Shown here piece by piece: positions 10,401 through 21,090 of a stretch of 64,000 nt of DNA; positions within the stretch are counted from its first letter, which is position 1, and every line of letters starts with the position of its first letter. The translations under genes were made by a program, and so were the position numbers. The stretch is taken from NCBI RefSeq assembly GCF_037975245.1, contig NC_092580.1, forward strand, positions 30,310,001 through 30,374,000, given 5' to 3'. Below the pieces are notes generated by a model. That model was not told the DNA's origin, ran no database searches, and was given only the letters and a program-made list of their open reading frames with translations. The DNA is from Apostichopus japonicus (lineage: Eukaryota; Echinodermata; Holothuroidea; Aspidochirotida; Stichopodidae).

Positions 10401-12109
10401 ATAATCATGACCCTTTGTGGTTGCCTTGTAGTGGCTCAGTTACTACTTATCTTCGCGGGTATTTCTACTCTTCATGGTACCTTATGTTCAGTAATATCTG
10501 GTCTTGGACATTTCTTTTGGCTGACTGCTTTCTCGTCTAGCTCAATATTAGGTTTTCTTATGAATCAGACTTTTAGTCTCAGAAACCAAACATTAAGAGG
10601 TGTAAAACCTTCCAAAAAATCTATATTTCTTTTCATACTACTGTGTTTTGTTTTGCCAAGTATCATCAGTGGGACATTACTGATTCTTTACTCTGTGGAT
10701 GAAGATGGCATTTACGGAATAGTGTATGGTTCTAACTCAGGATGCTGGATTGGTGGACCAAAGATTAACTTGTATGCCTTTGGTATTCCGGTGGCAGTGA
10801 GTGTTGTCATAAATATGATATTCTTCATACACATAACTGTCTCCATTTGTATTCAAAAGAGGAGTAGTCAGAGAATCAGAAAGACCAAGGAGGAAAGCCA
10901 CTTACGTGAATTGGTGATTTATTCAAAGGTGAGAAGTTTCTTCTTCTCTTTTTCTTCTCTTTTTCTTCTTATAATGTGGCTATGACATCCCATAACCTTA
11001 GCAGGATACGTTAGTATATGATACAATCACAGTTATTCATTAAAAACGCTGTTATGTGGATATTATTTCGAGAAACCGAGTTCATTTATCTTATGGCTCA
11101 TAGTGCCTGTAAATTAGTTTGAACAGTGTGAGAGATGCCGCTGGCTTGTTTTTTAAATTTAGTATTCACTGATGTCAATGATAAGGGCAATCTTACTAGA
11201 ATAACACCAAGCTTTCAAAACCTTCCAGTTCAGGAAAAGTCATGAGATTCCTGACTAGATTTGATATCTGCTTCAATTTTTCTGATACTTAAGCTTGTTC
11301 ATACATCATCAGTTTGACAAAGGTATAAACCGATATAGAAACCTGTTCTTGTTATTCCGAACGTAATTTTGAAATTATTCTTAAAGAGATAGTATGGAGT
11401 TACAAAAAAATAGATGAACGTAAATTACACTTTATGTCATTGGCATTTCCCTCGGTAATTAATAACCAGCAACTTTATATGCGTCGTTAAAGGCTGTGAT
11501 TCTGAGCAACACCTTCCAATTTTGTTTACATTACGGAATCACTAAACATATAATTGCTATATATAAAAAAGTGTGATTCATGAAAGTAGTATCCTTATAA
11601 CTACCTGACTTTGTGAAGAATTGAAAATTCCAATCAAACACACAAGCAAACAACAAGCAAACGCATTAGCCAAAAGAATTTCGGAATCCCATACATATTG
11701 GAAAACAGGAATTGATTGCGTGAAGGTACTTTTCTGTTTTGTACATTAACAATTCAATGATGCCAATTTGGTCACTACTTGAAACATATAGTCTAGTAAT
11801 TCATTAAAATATGCCTTGATTCTATTTTTGATTCTTCAGATTTTCATAATCCTGGGGTTAACCTGGGTCATTGGCTTTGCTGCTGCGTTGTTTGACAAAC
11901 AGTGGCTATGGTATCTCTTTATCATATTCACGTCATTGCAAGGACTTTTCATTTTTCTTGCCTTCACTGTCAAATCCGAAATTTGGGGGATGTGGAGGAA
12001 GCGGCTGGGCATGTCTTCTGACTCGTACATTTCATCTTCACAAGGTGTGTATTATCAACCTGGAAAAGGAAAAAAGACATCTGGATTAACGGCCTCATCA
12101 ACAGTGTAG
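7406..12109 (+). CDS. Receptor A: somatomedin-B domain secretin-fold 7TM GPCR
   Basis: Three coding exons: 7406-7511, 8428-10928 and 11840-12109, giving 958 codons. Exon 1 encodes a signal peptide (MALYTNLKSVFTVLW...) and ends in phase 1 at GTAAGT. Exon 2 starts after TTACAG and completes a Gln codon. A somatomedin-B domain follows at residues 43-84 with C-x5-C-x3-C-x7-C-x-C-x3-C-x5-CC-x9-C spacing, then a long Cys- and N-glycosylation-rich ectodomain with a Pro-rich linker. TM1-TM5 span about 658-840. Exon 3 gives TM6 with the GLTWVIG motif, TM7 with SLQGLFIF, and a Ser-rich tail. Cysteines at the top of TM3 (LCS) and in loop 2 (GCWI) can form the conserved disulfide. No GPS autoproteolysis motif is visible, so it is closer to Methuselah-like receptors than to cleaved adhesion GPCRs. 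It is a plasma-membrane receptor; ligand unknown. Confidence 0.88.
7512..8427 (+). other. Intron 1 of receptor A
   Basis: 916-bp GT-AG intron with a strong GTAAGT donor and TTACAG acceptor. It holds one copy (about 7747-8010) of the unit amplified fourfold in gene B. It also contains an ATG frame from 8313 that runs unspliced into exon 2, including a second GTAAGT at 8367. That frame is intact in A and B but has a 1-base deletion in C. Confidence 0.8.
10929..11839 (+). other. Intron 2 of receptor A
   Basis: 911-bp phase-0 GT-AG intron between intracellular loop 3 and TM6. Donor GTGAG follows AAG; acceptor TTCTTCAG precedes ATTTTCATAATCCTG. The same position is kept in B and C. Confidence 0.85.
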
Positions 12110-13267
12110 CACCTGACACCTGTACTCTGCATTTACATGAGAAGGACAAATACCGGCTGCGTTGCGTTCCTTACACTTCGTTGCGTGTGAAATGTTGTTT
12201 GTGTATATCTGTTTGCTTGTGTATATGTATATTGGCTTTGTTGTACCTGCTCATCATATAGGTCTCGCACCACAATTAATTGTTCCATTGACCTACACAC
12301 TAAACTCGTCACTTTCAAGAGCTGCCTTAGCATAGACAGAAGTTTTCAACTGGTATATTCTACCCACCACACGATAGCTGAAATATTGGCCTATCATGGC
12401 ACTTGCAAACTGCCATATCATGACCGTTTAGATTTTGAGCTAGAAGAGGAGCAAGTTTAAGCATACTGAACCCCAACCCTTCCATCTGCTCGCTCCGAGT
12501 AATATCAACATATAACCAAAGTTTATATGGTTTATATCACCTTCCATCCTCCCTATTTTCACACCATCTGTACTTTAAATTATGCTCTTTCATATAAAGG
12601 GAGAACAAACGATGACAGTAACTGATAACATGCTTAAACAAGCTTTGCCTAAGGTACTTTTACCCCTTTTCTCTGACAATGGTTAAGCTTTCGAGCGGAT
12701 GTATATACACTACTCTAATTGTGGTGCGGTACCTATAATCTGATACAATTGACTATTACGAATATACTATTTTTATAATATCATCTTACTGACAGCTAAT
12801 GGTGACCTTGGACAGACTGTTACAGTTGAAAACACCAGTACATGTTCTACATAACTAACAGAATAGTTGAAAATTAGAATAGTTAGAAGCCCTTACTTTC
12901 TGCTCTTTCAATTTTCTCAAAAAATGGGAGAAAAGAGAAAAGAGTAATCATATTATTTTGTAATACCAAATCCAAATAATATATACAAAAAACCTGCCAT
13001 CAAGGGTGCATATTTCCCACTTTCAATAGGCAGGTCGGTAATTGCTACCAAAAACCACTATCCTTCATTTTTCATTCCTCGGGCTATTAAAACTTATAAT
13101 AAAATTAATTTGTTTTCTTGCCTTTTCTGTACAGCCTGCTGCTTTTCCATGTTTTCTTTCTTTTTAGTTTGACTTGCTAACCTTTTATGTTTTTATTGCC
13201 TTGCGAGCAGTATAGTTTCCTTAGTTAAGGATCAATAGAGTTCTTCTTCAAGTTTATATTATTCTTA
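12110..13267 (+). other. 3' flank of receptor A with a retroelement-like tail
   Basis: No further exon is seen. At 12885-13035 lies a diverged copy of the 2740-3316 repeat. At about 13040-13260 a frame reading FFIPRAIKTYNKIN resembles the C-terminus of LINE proteins, and the stretch ends GATCAATAGAGTTCTTCTTC. The duplicate has AATAAA at this place (63801-63806), a possible polyadenylation signal or LINE tail signal. Both readings are tentative. Confidence 0.45.
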
Positions 13268-13377
13268 CCAGGGAGTTGTTATGGAACATAACAACTCTCC
13301 CTGGTGTATACATATATAGTATGAGTAAGTACAGGGAGTTGCTATGGAATTCTTACTCATACTATATATGTATACAC
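13268..13377. repeat. Two adjacent hairpins, one a perfect 26-bp inverted repeat
   Basis: CCAGGGAGTTGTTATG (13268-13283) faces CATAACAACTCTCCCTGG with a 2-base bulge. Then 13304-13329 is the exact reverse complement of 13352-13377, with a 22-base loop. Part of the first hairpin (CAGGGAGTTG) recurs in that loop. Repeated in the duplicate at 63835-63944. Confidence 0.9.
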
Positions 13378-13812
13378 AACAAGTTTACCGGCAGGAAGCA
13401 TTACTTAGCAAAAGCACTACAACAATACTCTGTCGTAGTTCAAGGTGACTCTATGAATAGCAGGATTCACGGTCAAGGCCAACCACGTACCGTACATTTT
13501 GTATATTTTTACCCTACTATAAGATAACTTACAAAGAAAAGGTGTCCTTGGGAAACTTTTGTTACCTATTTGATGACTTACTGCAATACTATTTTAATCA
13601 GAACTGTGTGTGTACGTATATATGCCTGTGTTTGTGTGAGTGCAAATTATCCATCCAGTCCGCAGTATGCAACTTGTTTTCAATAAAAGAAAAACTAGAA
13701 AAAACACACAAATATATGCGTTAAGTAGGAACCGTTAGGAAAGAGTTATCATAAAGGATGACTTAATATGCATATGGTTCTACATTATAGATATGTTCTA
13801 TATTATAGATAT
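13378..13812. other. No gene recognised
   Basis: Short open frames only, with no domain. Homology with the duplicate block continues to 13433, where the window ends on the other side. Confidence 0.55.
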
Positions 13813-13859
13813 GTTATATATATATATATATATATATATATCAACAAGAAAAAAATGGA

Positions 13860-13908
<49 letters not shown>
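13813..13908. repeat. Two (TA)n tracts with a repeated adapter
   Basis: TA tracts at 13813-13841 and 13865-13908 are each followed by ATCAACAAGAAAAAAATGGA. The duplicated junction lies at the 3' end of the PLE and looks like a terminal-repeat or target-site effect. Confidence 0.8.
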
Positions 13909-13910
<2 letters not shown>

Positions 13911-13985
13911 ACAAGAAAAAAATGGAAAAAAATGATACTTTCATTTCCAACTTTATTACTTAGAACGTAAATAGGTAACAAAATA

Positions 13986-14014
13986 TTTCGAGCGTTTACA
14001 CGGCTCTTCTTCAG
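13986..14014 (-). other. Hammerhead-like hairpin of the 14-16 kb PLE
   Basis: Minus strand: CTGAAGA, extra A, GAGC/GCTC stem with 9-nt loop, GAAA. It sits about 24 bases after the endonuclease stop codon. Confidence 0.55.
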
Positions 14015-14037
14015 TTGTGCTAATGAAATGGAAGAAA

Positions 14038-14994
14038 CTAGACCTTATTGGTATTGAACTTGGCATGTATGCTCATAAAAGAGAGATCCCTGTTGAGCCC
14101 ATTGTTGTGTGTATTGAGGCGTAAGATGGTTTTTAGTTCCCGGTTGCTTCTTTCGTGAGCGGTTTTGAAGAAGCCGTATAGAATGACAAATTTGAGGTCA
14201 GATAAGTTGTGATTGGGGAGATTAAAATGTTCGGCAACAGGGAAACCTGGGTTATTATTGCGGATACTTAGTTTGTGATTATTGAAGCGGAGTCTGAACT
14301 TTGTGCTGGTTTCGCCAATATAGGTGACCTGGGGGCACTTGCAACAATACAGCAGGTAGATGACATTGGCTGAGTCGCAACCAAATCTACCAGGTCTCAG
14401 AGTGGTGCCTGAGGCCCGGTGGAGGAAAGCGGGGGAGGGGTCGAGGTGTGTGCACACCAAGCATCTAGGTTTGTTACAGGGGATGTTACCACTGTCAGGT
14501 TCATTACTGGGTGGGGCGAGATTAGTGCGAACCAGTACTGAGCGGATGTTGCGGGGTTGTCTATATGCTATGACTGGGGGGGCTTTGAAGAGTTCAGCTA
14601 TTGTGGGGTCCGAACCTAGAGTGCCCCAAGATTGTTTGATTTTATTGAAAAGGGGGCGAAGGGAGGGGTGGTAGGTGACAACGAGGGGTAGACTATCTGA
14701 AACAGATTTTTTACGATAGGTTAGGAGACTAGAGCGTTGTAGAGACAGAACCCGTTTGAGGTGGAAGTTAAGTATACGGTATGGGTATCCCCTTTGAAGG
14801 AAAAACTCAAACAGTTCAATGGCCTTATTGAGAAAAGTTTGGTCATGTGAGCAGATACGCCGGTATCTGAGTAACTGGCTGTAGACAATGGAATTTTTGG
14901 TGTGGCGGGGATGAAAACTATTAAAGTGGAGATAAGAGTGCCTATCAGTTGGTTTGGCATACACCGATGTCTCTATTTTGTGATCATCGATCAT
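14038..14994 (-). CDS. PLE C-terminal part: linker and GIY-YIG endonuclease
   Basis: 318-codon frame encoding the part of the PLE polyprotein after the RT. Near residue 10 it reads VYAKPTDRHSYLHF, a conserved post-RT block. CNKPRCLVC near the middle is a zinc-binding-like Cys cluster. GIY-YIG motifs are NVIYLLYCCKC and TYIGETSTKFRLRFNNHK, then FPVAEHFNLPNHN. The natural frame enters from the RT upstream; the ATG at 14994 is only the first after the frameshift. The endonuclease is thought to nick target DNA to prime reverse transcription (family knowledge). Confidence 0.88.
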   Translation of the reverse strand: MIDDHKIETSVYAKPTDRHSYLHFNSFHPRHTKNSIVYSQLLRYRRICSHDQTFLNKAIELFEFFLQRGYPYRILNFHLKRVLSLQRSSLLTYRKKSVSDSLPLVVTYHPSLRPLFNKIKQSWGTLGSDPTIAELFKAPPVIAYRQPRNIRSVLVRTNLAPPSNEPDSGNIPCNKPRCLVCTHLDPSPAFLHRASGTTLRPGRFGCDSANVIYLLYCCKCPQVTYIGETSTKFRLRFNNHKLSIRNNNPGFPVAEHFNLPNHNLSDLKFVILYGFFKTAHERSNRELKTILRLNTHNNGLNRDLSFMSIHAKFNTNKV

Positions 14995-16155
14995 GACGAG
15001 TACGTCGAGGAAGGGATTTGCTTAGTGGACCGTTCGGTGGTAAATTTTATGGAATCGTGAGAATCATTGGCAAACGTGAAAAAGTTGTCAAGTTCTTGTT
15101 CGCCCTTATCCCATAACATAAAAATATCATCAATATATCGTACATAGAGACATGGTTTGTAAGAGGATGAAGAAAGTAATTCTTGTTCTAGGTAGTACAT
15201 AAAAATATTAGCATATGAGGGGGCCATTCGGGTACCCATGGCTGTGCCTTTGGTTTGCAGATAGTGACGACCATTGAAGGTAAAATTATTATGCTCCAGT
15301 ATAAACTTAATGAGCTGCGAGATCTCACCATGTTGGGTGACATCATTAGACGCCATCATCTTATTGCAAGCCAGGACACCTTCGCTATGGGGGATATTGG
15401 TGTACAGGGCAGAAACATCCATGGTTACCAGAATGGTGCCTTCAATGAGGGGCGGGACTTCCCTAAGTATGTTAAGAAAATGGGTGCTATCTTGAATATA
15501 GCTGGGTATGTTGGGGAGAAGAGGTTGTAAAAAATGGTCAACGTAGGCTGAAATGTATTCTGTAAGGGTACCAATACCAGACACAATAGGCCTACCAGGG
15601 GCGAATATATGTTGTTTACGAGCGATTTCGAACACCTCGTGGTCTGACAGTTTATTAGCATTCTTATGTTGATTGCTGACAAGGCCTTTAAGTTTATGTA
15701 TTTTGGGGAGTGTGTAGAAGGGTGCGGGTGTGGGGGCGGAGGGTATGAGCTTTACAACCTCTTCTCTTACCTTAACGTTAAACGAATTTACCAAAGAAAT
15801 TAGGTGTCTGTGGTATTGAGAGGTGGGATCGTTGTCCAGTAGTTCGTAGAAACGGACGTCAGAAAGTTGCTTTTGCGCCTCTGCGACATAGTTGGTGGTG
15901 TCCATAACCACAATGGCTCCTCCTTTGTCGGCTGGTTTGATAATTATGTCTGAGTTGCGACGGAGTTCGTTTAGGGCTTTGTGGTCGGATCTGTCAAAGT
16001 TGCTGGGTGCTGGTGTTTTGGTGCAAATGGACGAGAGGAATGAACTAAGATGCGAGTTGGCTGCATTAACAAAGCTGTCTATAAATGCGTTACGGTTGTC
16101 AGGTGGTGTCCAGGTCTTCTTGGCTATGTTGCGTTGTACGATAAGTGGGCGGTTA
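14991..16155 (-). CDS. PLE reverse transcriptase part (frameshifted at 3' end)
   Basis: The frame is open from 16155, and the first ATG is at 15911. Upstream codons include IIIKPADKGGAIVVMD, the PLE N-terminal block. RT motifs in order are PKIHKLKG, RPIVSGIGTLTEYIS, LVTMDVSALYTNIPHSEG (motif A, catalytic Asp), GTAMGTRMAPSYANIFM (motif B) and YVRYIDDIFMLW (motif C, YIDD). The frame ends at a TGA inside the block that should read NPFLDVLVMIDD, which continues in the other frame at 14994. A single-base indel near 15020-15035 therefore inactivates the fusion. All catalytic residues are present. Confidence 0.88.
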
Positions 16156-16178
16156 TATATATATATATATATATATAT
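16155..16178. repeat. (TA)n at PLE 5' truncation point
   Basis: Pure TA tract exactly where the PLE reading frame stops matching. PLE insertions next to TA repeats recur in this window. Confidence 0.85.
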
Positions 16179-19100
16179 AGCCTACTTATGCTAATTCTAG
16201 ATTTGCGACTCAATGCAGGACAAGGGTATTAGAATAATCCTCAGAATGTGAGATTTGAGATCTGACATTGTTTAAGCTCATTCTTGTTAATACTTTATTG
16301 TACAAAGGCATATAATACCGAAGTGTATTGCGCAATACACTATACACTTGCAGAATATCTTGTTCCGTCGTCATATTCGTCATGACTATGTGGTCTTTTA
16401 CTCTAACATCACTGCTGACATCTTGGTAGAAGAAAATAAACAACACCCCGTTACAAAATACAACATGGACTGACGTTTTTCGTTTTTCTTCTTTGGAATA
16501 TGCTTTCTTAACATATAAAAACTAATTTTGTTACATTAAGTCATCATTTTACCTTAAATGTACAGAGGAGGCTGAACTACATATGGTAGCATCTGAAAAA
16601 TGCGTACAGCCTCAGTGATTCTGCGTACAATTCGTGCAATGATAAGTACATTTTACAGGAATCTTTCGAAGCGTAGGTGAAATACCTACTCATTGAAAGT
16701 CTAGGTTTCTCGGTGGTTGAAATATCATATGATTTTTCTTTCTTCATGTATAGGGCTACATTTAACTAAACTATACCAGAGGTTTGCTTGATTATATTTA
16801 ACATTTCGACCTATACAGCGCATTTTGGATGTCTATATTTGTTATGTTGAATTTTCTTATATGATATGTAATAAAAGTTATTTGTTACAACATTGAAACG
16901 ACATCGAATGACTGTCCATATCATTTTCAAGTGACATATACAACTTTCAGGAAAGAATTGACATAATAGTGGAATATGTATATGGATGGAAATAGAGAAA
17001 TTGGAAAATTCATCAACTCACATTTCAGGACTATTTCGATCAGTCCATAAAACAAGGGCTATTTCAGTCCATTTTCGCAATTACAAGTGTTTCACATGCA
17101 ACACAATCACATATTTTAAGAGCATTGGCCCCTTTCTAGTGTACATAATTATCAATTTTCTCCCAAAACTCATTAGCTCATATTGTTTTCCATCCGGTGT
17201 ATCATTGCAATAGATAATTACTTTCACAGATCTTTTTACTCCATCGTTTGTCTATTAATTATATAATGCTTATTTTTGTTTTAATTCCGTAGTAGTTCTG
17301 CTGGTTTCTCATGTAACGAGATGTGAGAAAAAGATTCCCACAGGAGCTAAAACTAAATTAAAGCTATCTGCTCCGCTAATTATGTTAGCACCTCTCAAAA
17401 GACAAAAACAACAGGAAACAAGAGAGAAGGGGAACAAAATAGTTTTACTAGTTTCCCACGAACTACAGTTTAATAGTTATGTTAATCGACAAAACTAACT
17501 TTCTTTGTTGTTTGTGTAAATTGTTATACAAAATTCAACTATTTTTGTCAGTTTAGAGATTAGTCATACCGCTCTAGTATAAAAACATGTCTGTTTCTAT
17601 CGTGAATTAAAGGATGTTTGCACAAGACAGCCCTGGAAGGACGACATTCCCTTCTGAGGTGAAATGATCTGACCATATATCCGCTCAATGTGAAATCATA
17701 TTTCCGGCTCTAAAGCCCCGATTCCTCTTTGAAGACTCAATTCAAAACAAAAGGAAATCTTGCATGAACCTTGAGGTCACCAATGGTTGAATTTTGGCAC
17801 AAAAGTCATTTTGATAGGTTATAGACCGTTAGAAACACTGCTATTAGTTTAGTAAACTATATAAATATTTCTTGAGAATTTACCACATTAATATCTGAGG
17901 CTCATGAATTAAAGTGGATAGACTACTTTAGTCTGACACGAACTGACTATTGGGGCAATAGTTTTTCTCAGATACCCAACAACCTATCAATCACTGAATA
18001 TGGCCCAAACAACTTTCGCAGTACAGTATAAAACTTCAGTATAGTCACTGGGTAAATCACGAATGGTGCTCACTGTCAGCAACATGGTGCTATACTGTTC
18101 AATTTGATATAAAATTGGAAGAAACATTGCTTTGGTTGAGTAATTAGAATTTTGTTTGATATGGCTAGATTATCAACATTGGCAACTAGATCTACACTGC
18201 AGTTGGGGAACCAATCCCATCAGCAATTAAGCCTTAAAGGAGCATTCCAGAGATTAGGGATATTTTAATACTGAATAAACCGGACTTACGATGTAGACAT
18301 ATTGATATCACTAACATGTCCTTCCGCCATTTTGTTTGTGTTAGACTACATAGAATATACCAAGACTAACATGCTGTCTAATGCCATCTCTTAGCTTAAC
18401 TCCACAGCTTATTATAGATGCATGGCAATGAAAGGAAGGTTTCGAGCACACTCTAGCTCTTCACAAGAGGATCAACCATCGATATTTTCCCCAGATATTC
18501 TAATCAGTTGAAACAAGACCGTTAATTATCTCATTGAGGTCGAATCTGACGATGGCCTTTATATTCATGCAGCCGCTGTTTAATTTTTAGAAGGATTTTA
18601 CTTGCCGTGTAGCCTTACATAAGAAACACGTGGATTTTAAAATTTAAGAGTTAAGTTATTTCTTATATAGACTTAATTTTTAGTCTTAACATGCCTCAGA
18701 ATTTTTAATACAATTAAGTCGGTTTCAATTACACAACGTCATCACCTAGCCTTTATTAAATACTTCATTCGCATCTGGCCCTCTCATAAATGTTAACGGA
18801 CAAGTTTGAGTCTAAAGATCTTAATTATAGTATAAATATACCCCAGAATGCGCCATTTGATGTCCAAAGTTTGTTTTCTTTTGGAAGGACCACAACATCT
18901 CTTACAGTGCTTCAATTAACCCAGGGCAGGATCCCTGCATATATAAACAAAGGCGTTCGCCCGCAGCCTTTCCACAAAAGTTCAGTCCTTAAATAAATCA
19001 GTCTGGGGAAATTTAATTTGTCCCCACACCCCCCTCCTCAAACATTAAGATCATGCGCTCTGGAGACAATTGACACGAGGCCTCGGCTGTATCTCCTTCC

Positions 19101-19998
19101 ACCCTTCCATTATCGTCAGGACTGGACAATTTGAATCCCTGTGATGAGATGACATGTCATCAACCATGTTTCAAAATAAATAATACAGGCTAAAATTTGA
19201 TAGATGTTCATATTTCGGCTTTTAAATCATTTTTTTTATAATGTAATTTTTTTTTTAAATTTTGTATATAATATATATACAAAAAAAATAGTATAAAACT
19301 GGTAACGTTTATTAACCTATGTGTAATTAAGTTACTTGTTCGCAAGTCGTACATTGCGGTCATCCAGTCAGTGGGCGATGTTGTTTATAGCACCATGCAC
19401 AATTGGGCCTATACTGTGACTTTAATTTAATAATATAGGCCTACAAAATTGATTGTCCTTCTTCTTTCACATGTTTCTTGTTGAAGCATATACTGGATTA
19501 TACCGGTACGTGGACAACCAGCGAAAGGAAATGATGTCACCACTAGACAGGATATGAGACAGGTCTGATGACCGAAAACAAAATAACTTCACAACCGGAT
19601 AGACAGTGTAACGTCATGCGTACTTCGTCTGCGCATAAGTTATCTATAGAACAGCTTTGAGCTAGCAGAAGGTTTGGGAGTAATATGCTAATCTTTCACC
19701 AATTCTGGCTCAAAATGTAAACGGATATGGTGGGGTAATTTCTTTCATCTATGCATAAGAGGCCTTGGACAGAGTTGGGGTGGGTAGAGGGGAGACCATA
19801 TCAGAAGGTAAAGCCGTGGATAAGAAACCTAACCCTTAGTTGGTCGATCAGACACTCCAGGCTAGAACCGGCCTCACGACCTATATATTTCATGCATGCT
19901 TCTAATATGCCAACTCGACAATACAGCTGAAAGGAGGAGATGTCGAATTGTAAATTTAAAAGAGAATGAAAATAATCGTTTCCAAGGGTTGCGGAGCT
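16179..19998. other. No gene recognised
   Basis: 3.8 kb of AT-rich sequence with only short chance frames. Near 18688 and 18836 are diverged copies of the motif found after the TA tract at 5609. An A/T homopolymer cluster lies around 19220-19290. An AGGCCTA motif occurs near 19436. Nothing coding is supported. Confidence 0.6.
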
Positions 19999-21090
19999 CA
20001 GTGGCGGCGGAACCGGGGGGGGGGGGCTTGGGGGGATCAGGCCCCCCCAATATAAAAGTTGAGGGGGAAAATGCATGATAAGCCCCCCAATATTTACCAA
20101 GGCTCCGAAACGTGCATGTGCCCATTTTTAAATGCATACTTGTCGATCTGTCCGATGCACACTTATACTATAAAGGTGTAATAATTTTAGTAATTGCTGG
20201 GGGACCTTGGTCCCTCGGACCGTCCCCTGACTATAGACCACATTATCACCCCAACCGCGTCTTCACGCCCCGTGAAAAGTGGAAGCAGTTAGTGTGAGTA
20301 CCGGTAAGCGTAACACAACTTCGTCTTAGGCCAATGACTTGCCTCATTTCAGCCAGTTCTCCAACATCCCCTTACTTAGTGGCGGAGCGTCCATATATAC
20401 AGCCAGGGGGCGGATCCCCCCCCCCCCTCCTGACGGACTCAAATGGACTGCTGGCGCCCTTTTCAGCTTTTCACTACTTTTAACTTATTCGCGATTATTG
20501 ACTATTTTATTGCGCTCTCATATACCTATTGACATTTGTTATATTCTGTTGGTGTAATTTTCCGACAAAATGGCGACGACACCTATTTATTCTCCGTTTA
20601 TCTGTAAATTAGCAAGGCCCGGAAAGGGTCATTTCCTGCAATCTAGGGAGTAACTTTACTCAAAAATTTCTGTACGCTCCGCGCCAACCTGTGATGGCGC
20701 TCCGCTTAGATAGTGTCGAAAGCGCCCCTACAGACCATTCTTGCCCCCCTGACCAATACCCATAGCTCCGCCACTGCCCTTAATACACTCAAAAACGTCT
20801 TTGCGAGTACACTACGAGTAATAGCTACTCTCTTAAAACACCTTCGAATATACAAATTACAATGTTTTTACAGACTTTAACGTGCAATCTGAGAAATTGC
20901 AGGCTTGAGACCCATATTTTAGGGCTAGGTATTCGCAGCATAAAATACTCGGGAAATGCCGTTTCCGGCCATCTGGGGGTTTGAAAAAACCCAAAATTTT
21001 CTTGTACTCTCCGCGCCAACTGATGGTGGCGCTCCGCTTAGATAGTCTCCACAAATTAGCCCCCCAATAATTTTTCCGTTCCGCCGCGCC
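19999..21090. mobile_element. Probable hAT-type non-autonomous element with a nested insert
   Basis: The left end reads GGCGGCGGAACCGGGGGG, and near 21073 the sequence reads CCGTTCCGCCGCGCC, an approximate inverted match. Inside are GCCCCCCAAT blocks in opposite orientation and the family tail GGCGCTCCGCTTAGATAGT, also seen near 20697, 33610 and 37696. Exact ends and target duplication are unclear because a second element (20377-20776) lies within. Confidence 0.5.
20377..20776. mobile_element. 400-bp hAT-type MITE
   Basis: Terminal inverted repeats TAGTGGCGGAGC / GCTCCGCCACTG. Flanking 8-bp direct repeats CCCTTACT (20369-20376) and CCCTTAAT (20777-20784) match at 7 of 8 bases. 8-bp duplications and CAGTGGCGGA-like ends are typical of hAT MITEs. 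No transposase is encoded. Confidence 0.75.

Larger units (their letters stand above)
1..13433. repeat. Segmental duplication, copy 1 (pairs with 52861-64000)
   Basis: The block aligns collinearly with 52861-64000 from the first base of the window to about 13433. Shared landmarks in the same order are the PLE remnant, a 24-bp minisatellite, a (TA)n tract, a receptor gene with both introns, and a nested hairpin. Copy 1 has two large segments absent from copy 2: about 1083-2598 and 6109-6903. Both ends lie at window edges in one copy or the other, so the true length is at least 13.4 kb. Very few differences separate the receptor exons and introns, so the duplication is recent (inference). Confidence 0.93.
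13986..16155 (-). mobile_element. Penelope-like retroelement, nearly full coding region
   Basis: Minus-strand element with an N-terminal region, an RT with all main motifs, a Cys-rich linker and a GIY-YIG endonuclease, followed by a hammerhead-like hairpin at 13986-14014. The coding frame continues upstream of the first ATG to 16155, where it stops at a (TA)n tract, so the 5' end is truncated. One frameshift separates RT from linker and endonuclease. It belongs to the endonuclease-bearing PLEs (Neptune or Nematis-like by overall motif look; clade not resolved here). Confidence 0.93.
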
